Shown here: positions 19,461-27,290 of the stretch, in pieces
Layout of the letters: every line of letters starts with the position of its first letter
Numbering within the stretch: position 1 is the first letter of the stretch
From: Acidobacteriaceae bacterium
GTDB taxonomy: Bacteria; Acidobacteriota; Terriglobia; Terriglobales; Acidobacteriaceae
DNA length: 64,000 bases
NCBI GenBank assembly: GCA_003134995.1
Contig: PLDC01000029.1
Span: 245,662-309,661, forward strand
Reading direction: 5' to 3'
The notes under the pieces: generated by a model
Database searches by the model: none
What the model was told of the DNA's origin: nothing
The model's input: the letters and a program-made list of their open reading frames with translations, nothing else
Made by a program: the position numbers and the translations under genes

Positions 19461-20651
19461 ATGCGGCCTACTAACAAGTTCTCCGGACAGAATGAAATGA
19501 GGGATGGGCCGTGTGCTCGCCGCTGGCGCAAGCCGCTGCTTTTGCTGGCTGGGGTGTGCCTTTGCTTCTCATGCGCAGGGGCGCAGACGTCGAATTCTCC
19601 GAACAGTGATTCGAACAAATCCTGGACGGCCACGACAGACATTAATTCAGACGCCGGAAATCCCACCCGGACATTCGAAAGTCATACGCAGAACGGGGAT
19701 CGTACGCTCGACGTGCGGTCGCTGCAAACGCGCGGACCTGACGGGAACTTCCAACCTTATCAGGACATCGAAACCGAGACAGTGCACGTCAACTCGACGA
19801 CCACGAAGACCACAACTCGCACGTTCGTGCGCGATAGCAGCGGAGCGAAAACCTTGTTTCAAGTCACTGCGGAAGAAAAGCACAGTCTTCCGGGCGGCGA
19901 CTCGAAGGTAGTGCGCACCACCTCGAATCCAGACGCGAATGGAAATCCCCAAGTGGTGCAGCGCGAAGTTCAGGAGACCCACAAGATCAGTTCGAACGTA
20001 GAAGAGACAAAAACCACGGTGATGCTGCCTGACATCAACGGAGGATTGTCTCCGGCCACACAGACGCTGGAACGCCAGAAACGCAACGGCGATACAGTGG
20101 AGATTCAAAAAACAACTCTGCTCTCCGATGGCACCGGCGGCTGGCAGGTCGGTGAGACGCGGCAATCCACGGTCAAGGACGAGGGTAAGAATCACAGCAA
20201 AGAAGAGCGAGTCTCGCGCCCGGACGGCGAAGGCCAGCTAAAAGAAACCACGCACACTGTCGCGAAGGAATCTGAAGATGCCTCGGGACAGAAGCGCAGT
20301 TCCGAGGAAACTTATTCAGTCGACGTTCCAGGAGCGGGGCGGGATGGCGATCTGCACCTGGTTCAGCGAGTCACCACCACCCAGCGCTCAGGTGCCGGCA
20401 ATCAACAAACCACCGAAGTGGTGGAGAAGCCTGACCCCGGCGCTCCCGCCGCCGGCCTACAGGTGACCACAGTAAACATCGATACCGTGCGCGCGGGTGC
20501 GACTGGAACGCAGGCTACTCGAACAATTCAAATGCGCGATGCCAACGGGAATCTGGGCGTGGTCTCAGTGGATCTGTCGAAGTCAAACAAGGCTCAAGCC
20601 GTAGAAGTTCAGATTGCACCTTCCAAGACGGCGCTCGCCAAACCAAAATAA
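19461..20651 (+). CDS. Secreted protein of unknown function, Thr/Gln-rich
   Basis: About 396 aa, no family recognised. A signal peptide (RRWRKPLLLLAGVCLCFSCAGAQ) precedes a very polar body rich in Thr, Lys, Glu, Gln and Asp, with recurring short patterns: TTTK, RTTSNPDANGNPQVV, TLERQKRNGDT, TRQSTVKDEGK, TTTQRSGAGNQQT. These suggest irregular beta-strand repeats about 45-50 residues apart. There are no cysteines after the signal and no catalytic signature. The start is uncertain: ATG 19461 (AGAGG 10 nt upstream), ATG 19497 (nearer the signal peptide) or GTG 19416. It converges with the AtoE-like gene. Possibly a surface or extracellular matrix protein. Confidence 0.7.
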   Translation: MRPTNKFSGQNEMRDGPCARRWRKPLLLLAGVCLCFSCAGAQTSNSPNSDSNKSWTATTDINSDAGNPTRTFESHTQNGDRTLDVRSLQTRGPDGNFQPYQDIETETVHVNSTTTKTTTRTFVRDSSGAKTLFQVTAEEKHSLPGGDSKVVRTTSNPDANGNPQVVQREVQETHKISSNVEETKTTVMLPDINGGLSPATQTLERQKRNGDTVEIQKTTLLSDGTGGWQVGETRQSTVKDEGKNHSKEERVSRPDGEGQLKETTHTVAKESEDASGQKRSSEETYSVDVPGAGRDGDLHLVQRVTTTQRSGAGNQQTTEVVEKPDPGAPAAGLQVTTVNIDTVRAGATGTQATRTIQMRDANGNLGVVSVDLSKSNKAQAVEVQIAPSKTALAKPK

Positions 20652-20736
20652 ATCGCCAGTTAGAAATATTCAGCTTTAGCTGATTTAATCGCTAGCCTCT
20701 TTCAGGAATAACTGAAGCGGTGCCATGATTGTCGAC

Positions 20737-22152
20737 TTACTTCACCGGCGGAAGATACGGAACATACCGCGCGAACAGCCAGCACAGAAAGAACACGACC
20801 GGGATGTGAACCATCAACTGCAGCACTCCGTATCCCACGATGTCGCGCGCCTTCAATCTCAAAATGCCGAGCAGAGGCAGCATCCAGAAGGGATTCACCA
20901 GATTGGGCAGCGCTTCCGACGCGTTGTAAATTTGCACGACCCAGCCAAGATGCACTTGGTGCAAGTTCGCAGCCTGCAACACATATGGCGCTTCGATGAC
21001 CCACTTGCTGCCGCCAGATGGAATGAAAACGCCCAGCACCGCCGAATACATTGCCACCAGCAATGGATAAGTCCCATGCGTGCTCACCGAGGCGAAGAGG
21101 TGCGCTAACGCATCTGCGATCCCTGTTCCAACGATCATTCCAAAGATCACAGCATAAAACGGAAACTGGATGATCACGCCGCCCGTAGCAGGAATGCATT
21201 CGGCGACGGCACGCATGAAGCGCTTAGGACGCCAGTGCAACAGGAGTCCAACCGTGATGAAGATGAGGTTGTAATTATTCAGGTCGAGCGCGGCCAGTGC
21301 GCCTTGCGGCGACGTGCGAAAAACATCTACCAGGTAATAGCACAGCAGCGCCGCGACTAGCACCGTCAGCGCCGGACTGTACTCCAGCCACTCGCCAGGC
21401 TTGCTCCGATCCTCCAGACTCGAGCGAATGGGCTCGTATACGATGCCGTAAGATTCGGCCGTCTTGGCATTCTCCGGCGACGGCGTGGAAAGATATGCAA
21501 TCAGCACTGAGAGCGTGATGAGGATCGCCGTCATCAGAATGCTTGGCCACAAGAAGAGAGTTTGGGTGAGTGGGATCAGGCCGCTGATGCTGAACAATGT
21601 CGGCGGAATGGCAGACTTGGTCGCCATCATCATAGCAGCCGAAGACGACAGCCCCATCGCCCACACTGCTCCCAGACCGAGATAGGCTGCGGCACCGGCG
21701 GCTCGATAGTCCATCCCTTTGACGCGATGAGCCAGCTCGCGAACGAACAGTCCGCTGAAAATCAGGCTCAATCCCCAGGAGATCAGCGACGTCAGCATGG
21801 AAAACAATGCGACCATCGCGACCGCTCCCCGCGGCGTTTTAGGAATTCCAGCCAGCGCGCGGATGGCACGATAGACGATCGGCGTCGAGGCAACGACATA
21901 GCCCCCAACGATGATCATCACCATCTGCATGGTGAATGGGACCAGAGCCCAGAAGTTCTTTCCGCCCTGGATGGCCAGCTTGGCGGGACTTTGATGAAGC
22001 AAAAGCCCCACGATGAAGACGACCACGACTCCCAGCAGCGCGAAAACCAGCGGATCGGGGAACCATCGCTCGCTCCAGCGCGCGAGACCGAGGCCGAAAC
22101 GGACGAGTCCTTGCTCCTGAACTGCCGCGTGTTTCTCATCGGGCATGTGCAT
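20737..22152 (-). CDS. Short-chain fatty acid transporter, AtoE family
   Basis: About 471-aa integral membrane protein of the AtoE/SCFA_trans family, which takes up short-chain fatty acids such as acetoacetate or butyrate. About 12 hydrophobic helices are visible. Conserved blocks include FPDPLVFALLG near the N-terminus, the GLSSSAAMMMATKSAIP loop, PFYAVIFGMIVGTGIA, and the late FIPSGGSKWVIEAPYV motif with SGGS, which is typical of the family. The start is placed at the ATG ending at 22152, with AAAGGAT just upstream. A longer frame has no ribosome site. It is divergent from cstA with a 153-bp gap, so both may share a regulator of carbon or energy limitation. Confidence 0.92.
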   Translation of the reverse strand: MHMPDEKHAAVQEQGLVRFGLGLARWSERWFPDPLVFALLGVVVVFIVGLLLHQSPAKLAIQGGKNFWALVPFTMQMVMIIVGGYVVASTPIVYRAIRALAGIPKTPRGAVAMVALFSMLTSLISWGLSLIFSGLFVRELAHRVKGMDYRAAGAAAYLGLGAVWAMGLSSSAAMMMATKSAIPPTLFSISGLIPLTQTLFLWPSILMTAILITLSVLIAYLSTPSPENAKTAESYGIVYEPIRSSLEDRSKPGEWLEYSPALTVLVAALLCYYLVDVFRTSPQGALAALDLNNYNLIFITVGLLLHWRPKRFMRAVAECIPATGGVIIQFPFYAVIFGMIVGTGIADALAHLFASVSTHGTYPLLVAMYSAVLGVFIPSGGSKWVIEAPYVLQAANLHQVHLGWVVQIYNASEALPNLVNPFWMLPLLGILRLKARDIVGYGVLQLMVHIPVVFFLCWLFARYVPYLPPVK

Positions 22153-22305
22153 ACTCGATCCTTTCGGTACGCCAGCGGTCTGTGCCCGACATTGTAGCGT
22201 GAATTTTCTGCCGCGCAAGCCGTTGTGCGGAATTCCACGACTGGTGTACGATGCGTGCGATTGGCTTGGTCAGAATTGGCGGCTACTGCCCGGTTGGAGA
22301 GACTC

Positions 22306-24159
22306 ATGAACACCTTCCCGGTTTTGCTGGGCGCGCTGTGCGTGTATGCCCTTGCCTACCGTTATTACAGTGCGTTCATTGCCGCGAAGGCGCTCGCGCT
22401 AGACGATCGCCGCACGACTCCGGCGCACGCTTATCCCGATGGTCACAATTACGTTGCGTCGCCAAGATGGGTGCTCTTTGGACACCACTTCGCGGCGATC
22501 GCGGGCGCGGGCCCGCTAGTGGGGCCGACTCTGGCGGCACAGTTTGGATTTGCCCCCGGTTTTCTCTGGATATTAATCGGCGCCGTACTGGCCGGGTGCG
22601 TGCAGGATTTTACTGTGCTGGTTGCTTCCGTGCGCCATCGCGGACGTTCGCTGGCAGATATTGCCCGCACCGAAATCAGTCCGTTTGCTGGCCTGGTGGC
22701 GATGATCGCGGTGCTCTTTATTCTGCTGGTGACGCTGGCCGGGCTTGGCATCGTAGTGGTCAACGCGCTTTCCAATAGTCCGTGGGGAGTCTTCACCATC
22801 GGCATGACGATCCCCATCGCCGTCGTCATGGGATGGTGGATGTTCAAGAGCCACGCGGGAAAGATAACGGTCACCGGGCCCAGTATTTTTGGAGTCGTGC
22901 TCTTGATCGGCAGCGTGATTGGCGGACATTGGATCGCGCAGAGCGGATTCGCCGGGGCGCTCACTTTTACGCCTCATCAGATCACGTTCCTCATGGGGAT
23001 TTATGGTTTGGTCGCATCCGTTCTTCCGGTCTGGCTGGTTCTGGAACCGCGCGACTATCTCTCGACCTACGTTAAGCTGGGCACGATCGCCGTGCTGATT
23101 ATCGGCGTATTCGTGGTTCATCCCAACATTCAATTCCCGAATTTCACGTCGTTCGTTCATGGGGGCGGGCCGATCATCAAAGGAACTCTGTTTCCATTTC
23201 TCTTCGTGACTATTGCCTGCGGCGCGATCTCAGGCTTCCACTCTCTGGTCTCGTCAGGTACCACGCCCAAGATGCTGGATAAAGAAACCGACGCTCGCTT
23301 CATCGGATACGGCGCCATGATTGCCGAATCCCTGGTGGGTGTGCTGGCGCTGATTGCGGCCTGTTCCATGTATCCCGGCGACTACTTTGCCATCAACACA
23401 ACGCCGGCGGTCTTCAGCCATCTGGGCTTGAGCACGGTGAATCTGGATATGTTCTCGCGCGAAGTCGGAGAGAAACTCGCGGGACGCACGGGAGGTGCGG
23501 TCTCGTTGGCAGTCGGCATGGCGCAAATTTTTCGCGGCCTGCCCGGCATGGATCGCCTGATGGGCTACTGGTATCACTACGCCATCATGTTTGAAGCGCT
23601 TTTCATTCTGACGACGGTGGATACGGGAACCCGCGTGGCTCGCTACGTTTTGCAGGAACTGATGGGCAAAGTGCACAAGCCGTTCGGCAACAGCGCGTGG
23701 TTGCCCGGGAATCTGATCACCAGTTTCTTTGTGGTCCTGGGCTGGGGATTTCTGATCTACACGGGAAATATTTCCACGCTGTGGCCGTTGTTTGGAACCG
23801 GAAATCAGTTGCTCGCGACGATAGCGCTCGCGGTGACGACGACCTTCTTGATTAACATGGGCAAGCAGAAGTATGCATGGATCACGGCGGTTCCGATGTG
23901 CTTCGTGGGCGTGACTACGCTTACCGCGGGAGTGTTGTCGATCAAGAATATTTTCTGGCCGTTGACCTCGAAGCCCGGTCAGGTGTTTACCGGCTATCTG
24001 GATTCAGTGCTTATGTCCATCTTTATTCTGGGCGTAATTCTCGTGGTGTTCGATGCAGTGCGGCGTTGGATTGCCGTCGCGAACGGGGCACCGGCGCCGG
24101 TTGAGGCCTTCGGTCCTCCACTGACCGCTAAGGGTGAAGTGAAAATGGGCTGCTGCTAG
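22306..24159 (+). CDS. cstA: Carbon starvation protein CstA (peptide/pyruvate transporter)
   Basis: 617-aa membrane protein of the CstA family, involved in uptake of peptides or pyruvate during carbon limitation in other bacteria. The family hallmark GHHFAAIAGAGPLVGPTLAAQ lies at residues about 60-80. Also typical are FHSLVSSGTTPKML, the AEVxG-like Mxx-GRTGGAVSLAVGMAQIF region and LFGTGNQLLA near the C-terminus. About 16 hydrophobic segments are present. The ATG at 22306 follows TTGGAGAG. The frame extends upstream to 22225 but without a ribosome site. It is divergent from the AtoE-like gene and followed after 18 nt by an AlkZ-like gene that may be co-transcribed. Confidence 0.95.
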   Translation: MNTFPVLLGALCVYALAYRYYSAFIAAKALALDDRRTTPAHAYPDGHNYVASPRWVLFGHHFAAIAGAGPLVGPTLAAQFGFAPGFLWILIGAVLAGCVQDFTVLVASVRHRGRSLADIARTEISPFAGLVAMIAVLFILLVTLAGLGIVVVNALSNSPWGVFTIGMTIPIAVVMGWWMFKSHAGKITVTGPSIFGVVLLIGSVIGGHWIAQSGFAGALTFTPHQITFLMGIYGLVASVLPVWLVLEPRDYLSTYVKLGTIAVLIIGVFVVHPNIQFPNFTSFVHGGGPIIKGTLFPFLFVTIACGAISGFHSLVSSGTTPKMLDKETDARFIGYGAMIAESLVGVLALIAACSMYPGDYFAINTTPAVFSHLGLSTVNLDMFSREVGEKLAGRTGGAVSLAVGMAQIFRGLPGMDRLMGYWYHYAIMFEALFILTTVDTGTRVARYVLQELMGKVHKPFGNSAWLPGNLITSFFVVLGWGFLIYTGNISTLWPLFGTGNQLLATIALAVTTTFLINMGKQKYAWITAVPMCFVGVTTLTAGVLSIKNIFWPLTSKPGQVFTGYLDSVLMSIFILGVILVVFDAVRRWIAVANGAPAPVEAFGPPLTAKGEVKMGCC

Positions 24160-24177
24160 GCGAGAGCAGGCTCGTAA

Positions 24178-25308
24178 ATGCCGAAGAGACCACTGCGAAA
24201 CCGAGTCGATCAGATCTCCAGCTTCCGGCTGCGGCGGCATCATTTGCTGGATGAGCCTCCCGCCGACGCGGTCACCATCTGTCGCGATATGTGCGGCGTG
24301 CAGGCGCAGGTCATGGGGCCGGCGCGTCTTCAGCTTTGGACGCGCAATCATGCGCTCACGCGCGCTGGAATAGAAGACGCACTGTGGAAGTCTCGCACCT
24401 TATTAAAGACTTCACTGATGCGGCAGACCCTCCATCTCATCCCGACCGACGAATTCCCGCTCTACATTGCCGCGCTCAGACCAAGCCGCTTCGCGCAGGC
24501 GATGCGCGTGATGGATAGATGCGGCATTACTCGCGATGAGAGCGCAGCAATCATCCCACTGATCATGGAGACTCTTTCTGCGGGGCCACTTAGCAGGCCT
24601 GCCATCGCCGCTGCCATTCGTCCCAAAGCCAGCAAGGCAGTGCGTTTCTGGATGGAGAACTCCTGGAGCCTGGTTCGACTTCCGATCGCGGAGGGGCTGA
24701 TCTGTTACGGCCGGGGCGAAGGAAACGCAATCGTTTTCATCCGCACAGACCATTGGCTGCCGAAGCTGAAGCTTAAGCTGATGTCGGCGACGGAAGCGCA
24801 GTGCGCTCTCCTCCGGAAATATTTGCGCGCCTACGGTCCGGCGACTCTGCATGACTTCTCCCACTGGGCGGGCATCCCCATGCAAGAGGTGAAATCGCTG
24901 CGTGCGTTACTCGAGTCTGAGTTGGCAGAGATTCCCGGCGAAAAGAAAAACTGTCTCTTACTTCGCGAAGACGTCGCAGCACTAAACAGGAGCCCTGCGG
25001 TGAAAGGCTCGATTCGTCTGTTGCCGAATTTCGATTCCTATCTGCTGGCTCATCGCGAAAAAGATCACCTGCTGAGCGCGAAGCACTACAAGCGCGTCTA
25101 CCGCAACCAAGGCTGGATCTCGCCGGTTGTGCTGATCGATGGCGCAGTCGCCGGTGTGTGGTCCTACAAACCTCAAGGCAAGCGGCTCGCTGCTGTAGAG
25201 ATCGAGCCGTTCGGTAAATTGTCCAAAGTAGAGCGAGCGGGGATCGAGCGCGAAGCCCAAGGTCTCGCCGGTTTCTTCGAGAGCGACCTGGAGTTTCGCT
25301 TCATTTAA
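24178..25308 (+). CDS. AlkZ-like DNA glycosylase (winged-helix HTH_42 family)
   Basis: 376-aa protein of the winged-helix DNA-binding family that includes the DNA glycosylases AlkZ and YcaQ/AlkX. These unhook interstrand crosslinks or excise bulky alkyl adducts. The early LLxPPxxxxxICRDMCGVQAQVMGPARLQLW region carries a QxQ pair (Gln42, Gln44), matching the catalytic QxQ of AlkZ. It is followed by the conserved WxSRTLLKTSLMRQTLHLIP block. Three winged-helix domains are expected over the remaining length. The C-terminal LLPNFDSYLLAHR block is also typical. It lies 18 nt downstream of cstA, an unexpected operon partner. The lesion spectrum cannot be told from sequence. Confidence 0.82.
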   Translation: MPKRPLRNRVDQISSFRLRRHHLLDEPPADAVTICRDMCGVQAQVMGPARLQLWTRNHALTRAGIEDALWKSRTLLKTSLMRQTLHLIPTDEFPLYIAALRPSRFAQAMRVMDRCGITRDESAAIIPLIMETLSAGPLSRPAIAAAIRPKASKAVRFWMENSWSLVRLPIAEGLICYGRGEGNAIVFIRTDHWLPKLKLKLMSATEAQCALLRKYLRAYGPATLHDFSHWAGIPMQEVKSLRALLESELAEIPGEKKNCLLLREDVAALNRSPAVKGSIRLLPNFDSYLLAHREKDHLLSAKHYKRVYRNQGWISPVVLIDGAVAGVWSYKPQGKRLAAVEIEPFGKLSKVERAGIEREAQGLAGFFESDLEFRFI

Positions 25309-25337
25309 GACCAACTACCTCTGTATAACTCCGCATC

Positions 25338-25436
25338 CTCCGCGGAAGTTCTCAGCGATCTCCGCGTTTAAGATTTATAGACACTCGCTCAGTCGCAAAC
25401 CTCGAATCGCGGAGTTCACGGAGAACTTCCGCGGAG
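25338..25436. repeat. Inverted-repeat element upstream of pncB
   Basis: CTCCGCGGAAGTTCTC (25338-25353) and its exact reverse complement (25421-25436) flank about 67 nt. Secondary pairings TCTCCGCG/CGCGGAG lie just inside. Its size (99 bp) is close to the other palindromic elements in the window. Confidence 0.7.
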
Positions 25437-25510
25437 AACGGCCGCAGAGAAAACCGAGACTTCCCCTGCCGATTTGCTTTTGCAGCCAAGCCATATGAGG
25501 ATATTAATGA

Positions 25511-26899
25511 ATGATCGTCAACTTCGCGGAGCGGGCGCACAACCACAACTGGGAACTCGACCCGGTCACGCGATCTCTGCTCGACACGGACTTCTACAAA
25601 CTGCTGATGCTGCAGTTTATCTGGAAGCATTTCCCAAAGACCAGGGTGCAATTCACACTTTACAACCGCTCTTCCACCGGCCCCGTAGACACCTTCGCGC
25701 ACGAAGAACTCATCGAGCAACTCGATCACGCGCGCAACGTGCGCTTTCGCAGATCTGAACTCGTCTGGCTGGCCGGCAACACGTTCTACGGGCGCCGCGG
25801 AATCTTTGAGCCAGCATTTCTGGAATGGCTGGAACGAGACTTCCGGTTGTCCGACTACGAACTGTCCGTGAAAGACGGCCGCTTTCATTTATCCTTCGAC
25901 GGCCTCTGGACCGATACCACGATGTGGGAGCTCTATTCGCTCTCCATCATCAACGAACTGCGCACCCGCGCGAATCTAAAAAAGCTGAGCGAGTTCGGCC
26001 TCGACATCCTCTATGCCAAGGCGAAGACCAAACTGTGGGACAAGATCGAGCGCCTGCGCGGCGTTCCTCATCTCAGCGTGGCCGACTTTGGAACCCGCCG
26101 CCGTCACAGTTTTCTCTGGCAGGAATATGTAGTCGAGGCGATGGCGACGAATCTGGGCAGCGGTTTCACCGGAACCTCGAATGCATTCCTCGCGCACAAG
26201 CACGACCTGGAGGCGATCGGAACTAACGCGCATGAGATTCCCATGGTGCTCGCCGCGCTAGCTCCCCAGAATGACGACGAAGCGCTCAAGGCTTCTCAAT
26301 ATCGCGTGCTCGAGATGTGGCAGCAAACGTACGAAGGCGCGCTGCGCATCATGCTGCCCGATACGTTTGGCACCACACAATTTCTCGAAGGCGCGCCAGA
26401 CTGGGCCGCCGATTGGACCGGCCAGCGCATCGACAGCAAGGATCCTTATATAGCCGGAGATGAATACATCGCGTGGCTGCGCGCGCGCGGCCGCGAGCCG
26501 CAAGACAAACTCATCATCGCCTCCGACGCGCTCGACATCGACGAGATTCTCGGCCTGCACGCTTATTTCGGCGGAACTCTAGCCAGTGGAATTACGGTCA
26601 ACGATTTCCGTAGCGCAGCCGATTTTAATGATCGGCGCAAGTGGACGCCTCACCGGCGCATTCGTTTCAGCGCAGGATGGGGTACGCTGCTCACCAACGA
26701 TTTTCGCGGATGCGATCCCAGCGGCAACGGCGGCTTCGATCCCATCAGCCTGATCAGCAAAGTGTCGAGCGTCGAAGGCCGGCCGGCGGTGAAGCTCTCC
26801 GATAATTATGCGAAAGCACTCGGCCCGCCTGCCGAAATCGAGCGCTACCGCCGCGTATTCGGCACCGCCGGCGTTGCCAACATTCCGGTTATCGCGTAA
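25511..26899 (+). CDS. pncB: Nicotinate phosphoribosyltransferase
   Basis: 462-aa enzyme that converts nicotinate and PRPP to nicotinate mononucleotide in the NAD salvage (Preiss-Handler) pathway; cytoplasmic. The start of the catalytic fold is LLDTDFYKLLMLQFIWKHFP. Later blocks are WELYSLSIINELRTR, DFGTRRRHSFLWQEYVVEAM, TGTSNAFLAH and IGTNAHEIPMVLAAL, the last holding the active-site region His. The C-terminal phosphate-binding part contains LIIASDALDIDEI and GWGTLLTNDFRG. The length fits PncB of the enterobacterial type. GAGGAT lies about 9 nt before the ATG. It stands alone behind a palindromic element. Confidence 0.94.
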   Translation: MIVNFAERAHNHNWELDPVTRSLLDTDFYKLLMLQFIWKHFPKTRVQFTLYNRSSTGPVDTFAHEELIEQLDHARNVRFRRSELVWLAGNTFYGRRGIFEPAFLEWLERDFRLSDYELSVKDGRFHLSFDGLWTDTTMWELYSLSIINELRTRANLKKLSEFGLDILYAKAKTKLWDKIERLRGVPHLSVADFGTRRRHSFLWQEYVVEAMATNLGSGFTGTSNAFLAHKHDLEAIGTNAHEIPMVLAALAPQNDDEALKASQYRVLEMWQQTYEGALRIMLPDTFGTTQFLEGAPDWAADWTGQRIDSKDPYIAGDEYIAWLRARGREPQDKLIIASDALDIDEILGLHAYFGGTLASGITVNDFRSAADFNDRRKWTPHRRIRFSAGWGTLLTNDFRGCDPSGNGGFDPISLISKVSSVEGRPAVKLSDNYAKALGPPAEIERYRRVFGTAGVANIPVIA

Positions 26900-27290
26900 T
26901 GATCGCATAATGCCTATGCCAATAAGGTAAACGGCTTAGGTTGTTTAAGAAGGCACCACCCGTTCGTGCCGCCATATGGCACGGTCGAGCCATATACGAC
27001 TTTGGGGTCATCGGATAGTCTTCTTCTTGAGCAGCACTTGGGGGAGGGCTGATCAACATACGCTCCGTGACTCAAATCGAGTCTGGGGCGTTTTGTTTTG
27101 CCCCAAAGTCGCTCTTGATGTGAAAGGGGCGCGTCTTCCTCACGCAACAGTTAGGGTCAGCCGTCCGGCCGCCATAGATTTGTATCAGGGCACGGCTTCA
27201 GCCGTGCCGTCTCGATCCCCAAGAGAATCAGGGCTTTAGCCGCTGAGCGCGACTCAAGGCATCACGATCCGCCGTATAATCGCCTTTCTT
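26900..27290. other. Intergenic region with two structured elements
   Basis: 391 bp without a gene. An 11-bp inverted repeat, CGACTTTGGGG (26997-27007) and CCCCAAAGTCG (27101-27111), encloses about 93 nt. Just inside its right arm a hairpin TGGGGC/GCCCCA (about 27083-27106) competes for the same bases. Further right is the GGCACGGC palindromic element (27189-27250). Confidence 0.5.
27189..27250 (+). repeat. Palindromic element, GGCACGGC-TTCA-GCCGTGCC family (intergenic copy)
   Basis: Perfect hairpin GGCACGGC/GCCGTGCC with a TTCA loop (27189-27208). About 21 nt later comes AGGGCTTTAGCCGCTGAGCGC. The same arrangement occurs reversed inside the methyltransferase gene at 54735-54784. Confidence 0.8.
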
